Origin: Pisolithus tinctorius
Taxonomy: Eukaryota; Basidiomycota; Agaricomycetes; Boletales; Pisolithaceae
Direction of reading: 5' to 3'
Length of the DNA stretch: 64,000 nt
Assembly (NCBI GenBank): GCA_024663395.1
Contig: JANFAH010000016.1
Coordinates: 806,001 to 870,000, forward strand
Part shown: one piece after another, positions 52,720 through 64,000 of the stretch
Numbering within the stretch: the first letter of the stretch is position 1
Layout of the letters: the number at the start of each line of letters is the position of its first letter
Translations under genes and position numbers: made by a program
The notes under the pieces: model-generated
Told to the model about the DNA's origin: nothing
Seen by the model: the letters and a program-made list of their open reading frames with translations, nothing else
Databases searched by the model: none

Positions 52720-53849
52720 AGGGTGGACAGAATAGATCTACAACAAGTACCAGAGACTAGGTGGCATATGTAAACAGCACAAGACAGTAAACCTGATGGA
52801 AACTAACTCACAAGTGAGCCCAAATGACCAGTAGATGCACTAGCAAATCATGAGTATGAATAACAGATACTGGCAAGGGCTAGCTACAACTTACAAGTGA
52901 TCCAAACTTGTCACTCACACTACTAGTAGGGTACTACTACAGACAGTGTGTACAAAGATAGTGGGATACAGAAATGTGAAGGGAGTGGGTGGTAGTATGT
53001 ATGGTAGAGTAGCTGAGGACCAAGGTAGGCTACAGAGCTGGCAGGATGAATTTCAGGTAGAGTAAACCAGGGAGACACTCACCAGTTGCAGAGATGATAA
53101 GATCTTGTCTTGTAGACAGTGCACACACAGAAACAAACACAGTAAGTGTACAGAAGGGGGAGTGACAGATGCACAGACATACAGAGGTCACAGATGCACA
53201 GAGGTGGAGATGGTGCAAGGTCACAGTTGCACGGAGATTGAGGTAGGGGAGTTTAGGTAGCTGGTAAGGTCAGGGGATGGGGGTGAGTCTAATAGCCTAC
53301 ACCATGACAAGTGGTCAGGAAATGTCATAAAGCACTTATTAATGTAGGAAAGTGGAGAACGACGTACTCACAGTGCAAAGGACAGGTTTGTTGTGACTTG
53401 TGATCGAGAAGGCTATCACGAACCTTACTAGCAGGGGTGTCTGAAGCGTCCAAAACCTGTGAACAAGCACTTAAGTAACTGTAGATACGGCGCAGCGAGT
53501 GGGACAGGTGTGGGTCAATGGGAATGGGAGCGACGAGCGGGGCCAGGCTCCAACGCAGGCTGTTGTTATAAGTATCAACGATCAGTGTTGATCAGCGTGG
53601 GAAAGACTCTCCGGCTTCGTTCTGGAGAGCACGGCATCAAAAACAACACGTTCTCCAGTTTATTTGAGTTTTACCTGGTTTGTCTTCAGAGAGGATCACG
53701 CTGTCGCCAGAGACTATCTAGCAATCATCTCCCAGTGGATTATTTGCCCTCAAAATTTGAGTCTGTCGGCACTTCGTAGTCTCACTAATTGAAGTATGTA
53801 AGCATCGAGACACGCGGCGAGACTCTCAAAAGACTTTGCCACGTCCATC
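52720..53849. other. upstream region of the CxC5/CxC6 gene, no further gene
   Basis: Purine-rich, with short imperfect repeats at 53090-53240 (runs built on CACAGATGCACAGAGG). No convincing coding frame. It probably contains the promoter of the CxC5/CxC6 gene and the junction to the right laccase duplication. Confidence 0.45.
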
Positions 53850-56800
53850 TACTTATTTAACTCCCTCCGAAGTTTGGAGACGACGCTAGTGCTGGTCACC
53901 AGGCACCTCTAGAGGTGCATATCAAGATAATCCCAAACAATTCCGTTCCATTCCTACAAGGTGAGTCCATGGAACGTAGTCATTGAACTTCCCGTACTCA
54001 CTTCCCGTACTCACAGGATATCTGCGGACGCGAGGACAGCAACGAGAAATGACCGACGGTAAATCAAGAGCAAAATTACGATAACCCCGCATATCGTAAC
54101 AGCACGGACAGCATCTGAGCGGTGTAATGCGCGCTAGTACTACTGAAAAGAATCATGATATATACTTAAGCTACGACGCCTTGCGAGGAGCACAGTTGGT
54201 ACCAATACTCTGAAATATAGTCAATAATTTGACCATTAGGCTCGAAAGTCTTGGTGACGAACCTGGAGTGGCTTTACTCTCTTGAGCTTTGGTTGCCGAG
54301 AGGGCTTCCGCCATGACAACAGCAAATCCACTATTTCATACTGGTTAGGCTAGGACAGGCAATTTCGTCAGCTGACTTACCTGTGAAGGTGCCAATCAAT
54401 GTGACTAGAGTTAAACCATGGTCAGAAAATACGAAAAGAGAAGAGGAAAACAATCACCAATGGAAAAACCAAGGGCCAGGATTATTGGTGGAGAAGCGAA
54501 TTGTTACATTGTCGTTCTGTGCTTGGCTGCCAATCGAGACTGTATCCCTCCTCACCGGATTTATGTAGTTGTATGTGCTATTGCCCGCAACACGGACGAC
54601 ATCAAATGCGTGCTGTATTTATGTATCAGACAAATTCTGAACATCGTTTCAAGGATACAACATACCCCATGAAGGTGCATAGGGTGCTATTCAGCACAGC
54701 TTCCAGTCAGTTTACCGAGGGCACACCCCGTCGAAGCCGACTTACCGGACCACCCAGTGCACCCCCCGGGTTGAGATCAGTTGCTGGAAAGCTAATTTCG
54801 ATCGTCTTGTTGGCTGGTAACTCATAGACACTCCCGTTGGGAAGCAGTTGTGAAGCATTCTGAGCGCCGCTAAGAATTTGAAGGAGTACGGGAAGTGGAG
54901 GGTCAACGAAGCTAACGCCATCAACAGTGAAAAGTCCCGCAGCGTTGAGACCAGTGATGAGGTTAATATTGACGTCAGCGTTACCTTGCCCAGGGATACC
55001 GGGCACACCACTGCCTTGAAGAGGATGAAGGGCACTTTCATCAAACGGCAGAACATATGGCCCTGGATCCGTCGTCGGGTCCTGAATGGGTGCGCCATTA
55101 TACCTCAGAATGGCTGAGTTTAGCCCTCCGTCAAAAGTTTGATTAGGGAAATCGGACACAAATCGGATCCAGTAGTTGTCCACGGGTTGATCAGCAGTAA
55201 CGACGACCGAGTAGCGCTGGCCAGCATAAATCGCAAGTGAGTCAACGACCACTGGTTCCACTTCGTTGCCGTCTGCTTCAATAATCGTCATATCATGGCC
55301 GTCAATCGTGAAGTTAAACCACGCATCGCAAGATGCCCCGATGATCCGGAACCGATACCTCTGCCCCTGTGTGACATTAAAAACGGCGAGTGGTGAAGCA
55401 GGACCACCTGGATAACGTCCAAGTCCGTTGATCAATGAGGAATCCGGCGTAAAGGGGGGACTATTGTACAACAAAGGAGAGGGTTCGTGGTACCTATACA
55501 AGACGGTATGAATCAAGGCAAACATTACAAAGTGTCAAGGACAAACCAATCAGAAAGCACGATAACGGTCGATTCTACGATGAGTCATTAATGAAGCGCA
55601 GATAGCGGAAGAAGTAACCCACCATCATCGACGTCATACATATCAGCAAGGGGATCGTCTGGATCATAGATAACCAGCGGTCCCCTCAATCCATCGCAGT
55701 ATTGAGTCGGCACATGCGAGTGATACCAGTACGTCCCGGCTTGGTCCGGTACAGTGAACCTGTGCAAGAAGCTTCCGTTGGGTTGGATGGGGCACTGGGT
55801 AATCCATGCGGTTCCGTCGGCCCAATTGGACTGATGCTGAAAAATACCGTGCCAATGCTGAGAAATGAAGAGCGTCAATTTATATGATGCCATCAAAAAA
55901 CATCAGGTCGTGAACTGACGATGCTTGTTGTGATGTCCATGGAGGTATCATTTAGTAAGTTAGTAACATTGAGCAAGAATTCGTCTCCCTTGTGTAGACA
56001 GATTAACTCTCGACGCACGTGGAACGAGGAATAAACGACACCTTTTGAGCTTGAATGAGGGGACCAGGAAACGTTCCACCAGCAAGAACAGTCCTTTAAC
56101 GTGTCAACAAAAAGGACATTCCGATATTTATGATGCCACGACTTACGATCGAGGAAAGCCATCTGGTGCAATGACCTTATTCGCTACCTCGATGGCTGAG
56201 ACGGGACCCAGGACATTTGCCCTTTTGGACGGGGCGCCGTGGGATTGCTGCCCACTAACTGTTGCCGTTACTAGGTAAGAGTTAACCAAGCCGAATGTAA
56301 GTAGATGTGCAAGGGTGCGCATGATGACCATGGTAGGAATACCAGAAGAAGACCAAGACCAAGACGGTCAGGAAGCCCTTGTATGTCTCTCACCTTTATA
56401 ACGTCTCGGCTCAGTGGATTTCATCTGCTACCCGACGGACAACGGTTCCGAAAAGGACACCGCCCATTCCAAAGCAACGAGGCCACGGGCTCTGTCAGCC
56501 AAATATGCAACGTCAGGAGCTGGTTACATACATAACGGGCTGACTGACACTTACCGGTTTCTGTGAGCCATTTTTATTGTTGTCAGGGCGGAGCCATGAG
56601 TGGATGCACAGCGAACTGCACTGAAAAGAGGCGCAATTTCCGAATTACCGCTAACCTATGGCACTTCGGAATACCTTGATGGTGTAAGGTGACCGAACAA
56701 ACAGAATATTCGCCTTCCTTCAAAGCCTCGACAATTCAACCTGACGAAAGCACAGTCGTGTTCGAGCATATTCTTGTAAACCTAATCATCGTGCTTGGCC

Positions 56801-57050
56801 CGAACACCGGCGCCTTACAGAACCAGACCAAGGAGTCAGAATATTGTGACCATGGGACACACTGGATAGTTGTGGTCGGTGTAGTGGTGCGTCGTTCGGA
56901 GGCCCATCGTAATGCATCGCCGATATGATCAGAACTGGAACTTTACATAATTTAGGCAATGCATCAGAAGTGCATTAGCTAATAGCCTACCTTTACGAGT
57001 GTGAGACGGGGGTCGTTCTCGTCCAGAAGTCCCAAGGGAGCTATACACAG
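53850..57050. repeat. laccase-locus duplication, right copy
   Basis: The counterpart of 44690-47720. Homology covers the whole laccase gene and roughly 700 bases upstream of its start (to about 57045), including TTTATAACGTCTCGGCTC at 56395. Confidence 0.85.
54166..56331 (-). CDS. laccase (multicopper oxidase), intact copy
   Basis: A secreted copper oxidase acting on phenols, with a hydrophobic N-terminus consistent with a signal peptide. Exons on the minus strand: 56147-56331, 56042-56093, 55920-55988, 55623-55857, 55547-55574, 54746-55493, 54666-54686, 54458-54612, 54381-54404, 54263-54330, 54166-54209. Total 1629 nt, 542 aa, all phases closing. All four copper motifs are present: HWHGIFQH (from residue 103), [15 protein letters not shown] (its own 21-nt exon), and HCHIDWHLHSGF spliced across two introns. 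The residue ten after the T1 cysteine is Phe, as in many high-potential fungal laccases. A TATAAC sequence near 56396 is a possible core promoter element. The C-terminus is short. The left paralogue is a pseudogene. Confidence 0.92.
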
Positions 57051-58337
57051 ACTTAGCTCGTTGATAGAAGATGAGATTTGATGGTTAACAACAACGTTCA
57101 ACTACCTCGCGGGGCCAGCACGACCAATATATGTAAGCACATACATATATATACCTATATGCGGCCATGTATGTACCTCCTACGTGCCAACTTAAAGCAT
57201 AGTGCAACCATCATTCGTTCACTACATACTTTCTAACTCGAAATGGGGAATGAGGTGGTGAAGGGGGGCCATCGAGATATTGCTTTTATGAATCAGGCAT
57301 GTGCTCGTTCCCGTGTACGTTTTGCACCCGAAGCCAGCATATTGGGTCTTGCTTGCAAGCAAGTGACAGGAGAACCACGGTAATCAGATTCTTTCCCTGG
57401 GCCCCTAATCCGCAATTTTAGACACTGCAGTGTTCCGACGGCTAAGCATTGACTCGGCGGGTTTCAACCTGGCAGTATGGCCTGCTTGATGTCCACACAA
57501 CGCTTGGACACGATGCACGATCATCCGGTCTCGTTGGCATACTTTCTTGCCGTACTGACCAGGTACTGGGCACGTCCGCTTCGGAGTTCAGGAGTTCAAA
57601 GAGCCCTGGCTTGTCCACACTACTCGTTGGCAAGCCAGTTATAACCATGAGGGCATGTGCCCACATTCTCGGGCAACAATGGCATATTCAACACAGTGAT
57701 AACCAATTTGTCATGACTCATGAGTGCAGGTGATGCTCTCCCTTCCCTGCTAGGCGTAGCTAAGAGGTAGAGTTGTAAATGTTGGCGAACTCGGGCGAGC
57801 ATCTTTCTTGGCTAAATTCCCTGTCCCAATCTGTATCTTTGGCGGCTATTCGGCGTGCCCGTTTCGCCGCAGTTAGATCCGATGGCGAATGGTACGTGCA
57901 AATATAATACATATTTTTAGATTGGGGCGTACTGCTCAGGAAGTCTTCTAATGGAGGTGATAGGCCGAATATCTGCGCCCAGTTAGTAAACCACGGGTGA
58001 GATTACATTACAGTCTGGCCCATTCGCGTCACTTGGCGTCTACATGCTTTGTTACGCCGGCGTCCCTCTATCTCGAACTTTTGGGACCGTTCAGGCTGGT
58101 GGTGGTGTCTGCCTGCTCTGATGGTTTTAACATACCTTACGATACTGCATTGACGGTGCTTGGGCGTTGCCTCCTCGCACGCCGTTTGCTGCAAGCTCGT
58201 ACTCCCTACTCGTGTGCTATAGGCGCTGCTTTTCTCTACGCAGCCAGCTGAAACAATGAATGTTGTGACCATATATCCGCCTGTTGCCAGATATCTCTCG
58301 GCCAGCTCTTTCCTGCGAGGCCGTGGTGACAGTGGAG
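57051..58337. other. intergenic stretch, no recognisable gene
   Basis: Contains an AT-rich microsatellite-like patch at 57130-57165 (ACATACATATATATACC). Frames up to about 94 codons show no domain. Confidence 0.45.
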
Positions 58338-59569
58338 TACAACCGTTTCGGAAATTCTTGTCCGAGTGGCGCAAATGCACATTAAAAATCAAAAAATCAA
58401 AAAAAATCAGAAAAACCAACAACACGCTGTGGAACACAATTTTCACCTTGGTATATTGCAAAATCAGTGCCGGCGTGAAGGAAAGAGCGTCAGAACTGCT
58501 TGAGGAAGGCTACTAAGGGGATGGAAGAAGTTGCAGATATGTTAGGTGTGTCAGCCTGCAGCATCAACTGTTGGGCTGCAAAGTTCAAACTATGAGCAGC
58601 CAGATCGTGTCAAATGGCTGTCCATCTGATTGAGCATGCATCAATAGCAGGATAGCACTGATAAAGAGGTAGAAAGGGTAGAATTCAGCCCCCAAAAAAT
58701 TGAGCCAGCCTGGGCTTGAACTCCTAGGAGCCCACGCTCGAGATTATCAATGACAGCACTATGGATATTTGTAACGACAGTCCTGAGGAGCTCGACAAGT
58801 CCGTGGATGAGGAAATATTCAACTGCAAAAAAATTGATCAAGCTCAGATTTGAACTCATGCCCTTAGCAAAGAAAAAAATACATAATATTCCCATTAGAC
58901 TATATAAGCATCAGTAGATATGAATGATGATTGTCCTATGACTAGATGGCTTCATTCAGCTATATAACATTATTATCACTGCTCATTGATGAGCACTTGC
59001 CATAACGGTAACGTTATGAGTGACTTTTTGCTTGGGGCATCTCAGGGCGTGAGTTCAAGTCCGGGTATGCTCGATTTTTTTTGGGTTCAATATTTCCTCA
59101 TCCACGAGCTTGTCGAGCTCCTCAGGACTGTTGTTACAAATATCCATAGTGCTGTCATTGATAATCTCGAGCGTGGGCTCCTAGGAGTTCAAGCCCAGGC
59201 TGGCTCAATTTTTTGGGGGCTGAATTCTACCCTTTCTACCTCTTTATCAGTGCTATCCTGCTATTGATGCATGCTCAATCAGATGGACAGCCATTTGACA
59301 CGATCTGGCTGCTCATAGTTTGAACTTTGCAGCCCAACAGTTGATGCTGCAGGCTGACACACCTAACATATCTGCAACTTCTTCCATCCCCTTAGTAGCC
59401 TTCCTCAAGCAGTTCTGACGCTCTTTCCTTCACGCCGGCACTGATTTTGCAATATACCAAGGTGAAAATTGTGTTCCACAGCGTGTTGTTGGTTTTTCTG
59501 ATTTTTTTGATTTTTTGATTTTTAATGTGCATTTGCGCCACTCGGACAAGAATTTCCGAAATGGTTGTA
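58338..59569. repeat. long foldback: 482-bp arms around a 268-bp loop
   Basis: 58338-58819 is the reverse complement of 59088-59569 with only a few mismatches by eye (for example G/A near 58345 and T/C near 58799). Within each arm, read outward to inward, a frame SAGVKERASELLEEGY is followed after a one-base shift by KGMEEVADMLGVSACSINCW. That resembles the N-terminal helix-turn-helix of Tc1/mariner-type transposases. The loop holds two tRNA-like patches with box-B-like GAGTTCAAATC (minus, about 58850) and GAGTTCAAGTCC (plus, about 59050). Confidence 0.88.
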
Positions 59570-60114
59570 GGGGGACACAGCCACATGACGCTTGGTCAGA
59601 CGGACAAAGACTTGGACATGCAGATGTACTACCATTAGATAAACCATCTCACTGCTTGCTTCAGTCTCAGCCCATTGCTCGTGAGGCTCTTTCCCACTGT
59701 TCCAACGGGAGAGGCGAGTTAGGTCCCTTCGAGTGATACCTTCGTTTGTGCCATGTCTAGCTGTGATGATTGTCGCATGGAGATCTGTCCACCTGGCTGG
59801 CCTACCGTCCCCAGGGAGGTTAAAAATAATCGGAATGATCATTCGGTACCAGTCTCAGATAGTCTCATCTTCACGATGATGGTAGTGAGTGGTGCCGTGG
59901 TATGACTTCTGGCATCATAAATATCCCAGTGCATGCAACGACACGCAAAGTCCCTGCCATTCTCTTGGGAAAGGCAGCCAAGTTATTCTGCACTTGGATA
60001 CGTACAATAGTCTCAACGGAGCCGGTATACTGGCAAATACGCTGGGACGGAATGGAATCGACGGTAGACACATGGTGTAAGGATTCGGTCCGACGCTGTC
60101 GACCGTATGGTTAG
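59570..60114. other. stretch between foldback and gypsy element, no gene seen
   Basis: Minus-strand frames of up to about 106 codons cover 59522-59842 but have no domain that I recognise. Confidence 0.4.
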
Positions 60115-60214
60115 ATGTTGTTTTCCTTGTGACAGATCTATTGGTTTCTCATTTGTTTGTTTGATCCTACTTAACCCGTACTGATACTCTGACATATTTC
60201 GTGCCTAACCTCTA

Positions 60215-60229
60215 CCCTATAAAATAGGC
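60215..60229 (+). promoter_or_regulatory. TATA-like box in candidate 5' LTR
   Basis: CCTATAAAATAGGCC lies about 270 bases before the gag ATG, within the candidate LTR. The position suits an LTR promoter; no other support. Confidence 0.45.
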
Positions 60230-60490
60230 CTTGTAGCGTACTGTACGGGGACTTCTTTTCTACCTCGAAATAAGACACTATTGTCTGGAAACCCGAGTAG
60301 ACGAAGAATCCTTCTTGTTGTGCCGCCGTTAAAAGTTCTGCACTTCTTATCGGCGTTACATATTTTTTTCCTGCAAAACAAGGTCTTACCTCAAACCCAT
60401 TAACGAACACACCAGATACCTTCTCGACCATTCGCAGAACTGATCCGCTGCGAAGACAAGAGTAAGTATCATACACTTGATAAAAAAGAA

Positions 60491-63400
60491 ATGGTTAATA
60501 CCCGCGCAACTGCCCGCCGAGCTACAAGAGCTCGGGCATCGTCATTACCTCCTAGCCTGTCGACGACTCAGCCTGGTGCTGACATCGCCGATAAGTCTTC
60601 GCTCCCAAAACTGACTCCAATAGGAAGTCAATATTCCACCCCAATCGAAAGGCCCGTCACTGATAACATCTGGAGTTATAGTGACGTGGTAAGGACCGGC
60701 TCGAGGGACCCAAGCCCGGCGCCCAAAGGAGCTGCCGCTACCCTCCCTGGCTCGAGAGTAAGCTCGCCAATAGACCCTGGCTCGAGAGCGAGCTCGCCAA
60801 ATTACCTCGGCTTGAGAGTTACCTCGCCAGAGAATCCCGGCTCGAGGGTAGCCTCGCCAATGAATCCCGGTGACGTTGAAGTCCCGGAAGCTGTAAAGGC
60901 TCGTGCCGTTAGAGTCTGGGTACCGACTCACGAAGAAAACGAGAACCTACCCGATAAGGTCCGGTGCGACTCCATATTCCCTATGAGCGAAATAGATGTT
61001 GAGTATGGTGACTGGACGGAAGTGAAGCGCAAGAGGTCGCGCGAGCGACGCGCTCATAGCACACTGAGATCTGATCAAAGAGATGCAATCCGAAAAGCCG
61101 AAAGACGACTAACCCCAGATGAGCGGGAGAGAATCCGAAGGAGGTCGCTATCGACAACGAGGGATAACCCCGATCCTACTACATCCGAAGGCGAAGCGTC
61201 CACTACCCGGAGAGATCTCAAAGGGAAAGGACCTGACCCTAGAAATTGGGGAAACTTAAATTTCAGCGACGGTGAAATAAATACAAATGCGCAACGCGCG
61301 GCCCTCGCGTCGTGGAACACCTTGAACAAACTGGCGAGTAAGAGTGACCCCAACCTGACAGGACCAGCGGAAAGGGGTAACCTGGAGGATGCCACATCGG
61401 CCAACGAAGACGTCCCCCAGAAGAAGACCAGTGGGGGCGACGATCGTGCTGAACGGCTCCCTAAGAAAGAGAAATCAAAGAGAAGGGAAAACACGAAGAA
61501 ACCCGCTCCTTCGAAGGTTCCTCCCAATCCTGTAAAGGAGATGGTGGATAAAGTTGTCCGCCAGGACCATAAGAGGCGGGAACGCCAAAAGACGCCAAGG
61601 GCCATGGAACCTGTAAAACAGATAAACCCTAAGAGCTATATTGGGCTTGCCTTTAAACGTCTCGAAAAGGACGAAAAACGCACTAGTAAAACCAAAAGGA
61701 AACGGAAATCAACGCGTCGAGGTGAATCGACAGATAGTAGCAAGTCTAGCTCTAGCCCGAGCGATGGCTCCGAGAGTAGCTCCTCGGAGGACGACTCGAG
61801 TTCGGATCCGTCCTCCTCGTCGAGTTCGAAACGCAGTACCTCAAGCGATGACGGATCGGCTTCGGAATCGGATGATACGTCGAGCACCTCTGACAGTTCA
61901 TCGAGCTCCAACGAATCCTCGTCGAGCTCCAACAGGTCACGAGGGCACCGGCGATGGGGGAGATCCAAACGGCGGAAGAGCCGTAGTCGCCGAGCACATA
62001 AGCCAAAAGGGAGATCTAGATCCCGCCGTAGGACCACTTTGAAACCCATCCCACCTAACAAGTATGACGGGTCCGACAACCCTCACGCATTTCATCGTTT
62101 CGTCACAGAAGGAACAGCGTACGTCGAGGATGGGCGCGTTGAGACGAAGAAGCGTGCGTTCATACTGTCGCATTACCTGACAGGGAAAGCACATGAGTTC
62201 TATGTACGAGAGGTATCCGGGGACCCTTACAGGTGGAGACTTTCCGATTTCTTCACCGAGTTATTCAACTATTGCTTCCCCATCGATTTCCGAATGCGCC
62301 AGCGAGAAAAACTTCAGTCCTGTTATCAGAATTCCAAGACTGTTAAAAATTACCTTTATGAGCTGAATGAGATTTGAAATATGATCGGGGAGACAAATGA
62401 ACGTACCAAAGTACATAAGTTCTGGTCGGGACTCCGCCGAGAACTACAGCGCGACCTATGGAAAGAAAAGCTGAACCCAGAAATCTCAACACTAAAAAAG
62501 GTCGTAGCCTCAGCGGAGATACTCGAGATCGCGCAATCAATCACTGGGGACTATGTTCGTAAGTCGCGGAGACGGCGAAGTAAAAAGCGCACCGTTGAAA
62601 GTGCAGCCGTTTCGACTGGAGAAACAGAAACCCCAAGACAAAGGCGACCGCGTACCCGTAAGGGGAGATACAAAGGGGATGGGAACACTAAGGACTCAAC
62701 ACCCATGGATTCCTCTAAGACAGGAGGACGACGCGCGAAACGTCCGGATAGGCATAAGCGCGATAGCCCAAAGCTAAGTAAGGAGGAGCAAGAGCGTCAT
62801 AAAGCAGAAGGCCTCTGCTTTATCTGCCACAAGTCTGGACACTTCTCGAGGAACTGCCCTGATCGCCATACCGTATCCACTTCCAGCAAGCCCCCAGGTG
62901 TTACGAGCTTCGGAGTGGATATTGACTTCGGGGACATTGAATGCCAGCGTCAGTTGGCCGCGTCAGTTGATCGCGACCCGGAGATCTCTGTAAATTTCAT
63001 TCAAACTCGAGGACCTAGGGTCCAAGACGAAGAGGACCTACCTGAAGATGACCTCCCCGATCTCGAGAGTGTCTCGGATGATGACAACGAAGAAAGACTT
63101 AGTGATATTGTTACTACTGATGAAGATGGATTACCCACTGGGATGCAAATATACGCATATGACCGTAGACCGTTCCGGGGATACCAATCGTTGGGAACCC
63201 GGCTCGGACATCCCTTGGAAGAACGCGTGATGGACCGATTGGCCGGGATTTGCTACCCAGGCGACGACCCGGACTCGCTGAGCACCTTTATGGACACCCG
63301 ATTCCTCGTATACGACTTGGGCACCGGACAACATATGATCGCGGAAAGCGAAAGAGACGTATTAGGACCAGGAGACGAGATCAGAATCGACACTCACCTC

Positions 63401-63691
63401 CTACTCAACCCTGCGTTCCGACTTGATAGTTGGTACTGGTTTAGGAAAGGGGAGCGCGCAGGCATCCAAAGGTTGAGTTACGGAACCGCGAAAGGTCCAG
63501 AACCTGGAGATCCCATCCGATGGGCCGGCCCTTCGAAGATCGAATCGAGGCTAGACTCGGAGAATATAGTTTCCAGGTCCTGGAACACGGAAATGCGGAT
63601 CGATTCGTGTGTGTCAGGAAGGACGATACAACGTTCGAGGTACTCGATTACCACATGGCCCTGTGTTTTAAACTCCCAATCGACAGGGTGA
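60491..63691 (+). pseudogene. gypsy Gag polyprotein with one in-frame stop
   Basis: One reading frame from ATG 60491 to TGA 63689-63691, interrupted only by TGA at 62375-62377 (ELNEI, stop, NMIGETN). The N-terminus MVNTRATARRATRAR is typical of mushroom gypsy Gag proteins. It is followed by a tandem Gly-Ser-Arg repeat, a basic and then strongly Ser-rich tract (61735-61935), a capsid-like region (KYDGSDNPHAFHRFV, FYVREVSGDPYRWRLSDFF) and one CCHC zinc knuckle CFICHKSGHFSRNC at about 62816-62857 that would bind RNA. The single stop sits in the conserved capsid-like region, so this copy is probably inactive unless the stop is read through. Confidence 0.8.
60745..60864 (+). repeat. four 30-bp tandem repeats inside gag
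   Basis: Four direct 30-base units, beginning CCCTGGCTCGAGAG in the first two, encode four imperfect decapeptides of the form PGSR-x-x-SP-x-x. In frame within Gag. Confidence 0.9.
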
Positions 63692-64000
63692 CCACACCCT
63701 ATTTTGATGTCGTCCGTTGGCATGCTAAGAAGCTCTTCCGTGCATGTATGGAGTTGACGAGCTGCGACCCTTTTGAAGGCGACGACGACGTGGGGATCCG
63801 GTCCCTGACCGGAGATGAGGACCGTGAAGAGGTGAATAATGAGCACCATGAACCCAGAGAGGACGTACCTTGCAGTGCGATCCACCTGAATGGTACTACC
63901 ATTCGTAATGACGACCGGACGACCCTCCAACGAAACGCTTCAATAGCTAAGGATTTCACGCGAAAGATACCAAAGCCTTTAGTGGTGGTGGTGCACATCA
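63445..64000 (+). CDS. gypsy Pol frame, 5' end (protease region), partial
   Basis: Open in the -1 frame relative to Gag, overlapping it by about 247 bases. Coding character switches near 63530, to RPFEDRIEARLGEYSFQVLE and DYHMALCFKLPIDRVTTPYF. It ends at the window edge with DFTRKIPKPLVVVVHI, which resembles the strand leading into the retroviral-type aspartic protease of mushroom gypsy elements. The catalytic D-S/T-G would lie just outside the window. The shift could be a programmed -1 event or a one-base deletion. Confidence 0.6.

Larger units (their letters stand above)
60115..64000 (+). mobile_element. Ty3/gypsy-type LTR retrotransposon, 5' part, truncated by window end
   Basis: A gag-like region with zinc knuckle (60491-63691) is followed in the -1 frame by sequence leading into a protease-like start at the window edge. 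Upstream, 60115-60480 is a candidate 5' LTR plus leader: it begins TGTTGTTTTCC and has a TATA-like CCTATAAAATAGGCC at 60215-60229. The LTR end and primer-binding site could not be fixed without the 3' LTR. Reverse transcriptase and integrase lie beyond the window. Confidence 0.75.

Noticed and set aside
55494..55528. 35-nt intron in the intact laccase
   Set aside because: A donor 18 bases earlier (GTTTGT at 55546) gives a normal 53-nt intron, keeps phase and yields the expected LSDWYHEPSP, so that intron was used.
58986..59267. 93-codon frame repeated on both foldback arms
   Set aside because: It is duplicated only because the arms are inverted copies; the recognisable HTH lies in other frames and is broken.
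60545..62079. Long minus-strand frames opposite gag
   Set aside because: They mirror the Ser- and Arg-rich codons of gag; the sense strand has the zinc knuckle and Gag features.

Overview
This is nuclear DNA of a filamentous basidiomycete, most likely a mushroom-forming agaricomycete. The genes are cut by many 45-65 nt introns. The families present fit that group: a fused URA2/CAD gene, a beta-tubulin with a 16-nt micro-exon, a fungal SLATT protein, a DUF3433 protein, an SFP1-like split-finger regulator, laccases, a CxC5/CxC6 (KDZ-associated) protein, a PIF/Harbinger transposon and a Ty3/gypsy element. All calls come from reading the sequence; no database was searched. For several genes the exon lengths sum to an exact multiple of three, which is a strong internal check.

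Layout. 0.4-1.6 kb (-): two-TM SLATT-like gene. 3.0-10.2 kb (-): ten-exon URA2/CAD gene with one apparent single-base frameshift. 12.4-14.1 kb (-): beta-tubulin, nine exons, 446 aa. 14.8-17.3 kb (+): DUF3433-type membrane protein broken by small indels. 18.3-20.1 kb (-): Gfd2/YDR514C-like gene. 21-30.6 kb: three degenerate tandem units, each pairing an EamA/DMT transporter segment with a non-coding repeat that in two units contains a tRNA-like block. 31.7-33.6 kb (-): SFP1-like C2H2 regulator. 36.0-39.3 kb: complete-looking PIF/Harbinger element with perfect 90-bp inverted ends. 44.7-47.7 and 53.85-57.05 kb: a direct duplication; the left copy holds a dead laccase, the right an intact 542-aa laccase. 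Between them, 48.7-52.7 kb: two intact convergent genes, an unknown Cys-cluster protein (+) and a 637-aa CxC5/CxC6 protein (-). 58.3-59.6 kb: long foldback. 60.1-64.0 kb: 5' part of a Ty3/gypsy element running off the window.

The conserved genes (pyrimidine synthesis, tubulin, growth regulator) are housekeeping islands; most of the rest is accessory and repeat-rich. The most promising candidate for an undescribed system is the convergent pair at 48.7-52.7 kb: both genes are fully open, differ visibly in base composition from their surroundings, and sit between two laccase duplicates without a KDZ transposase in the window.
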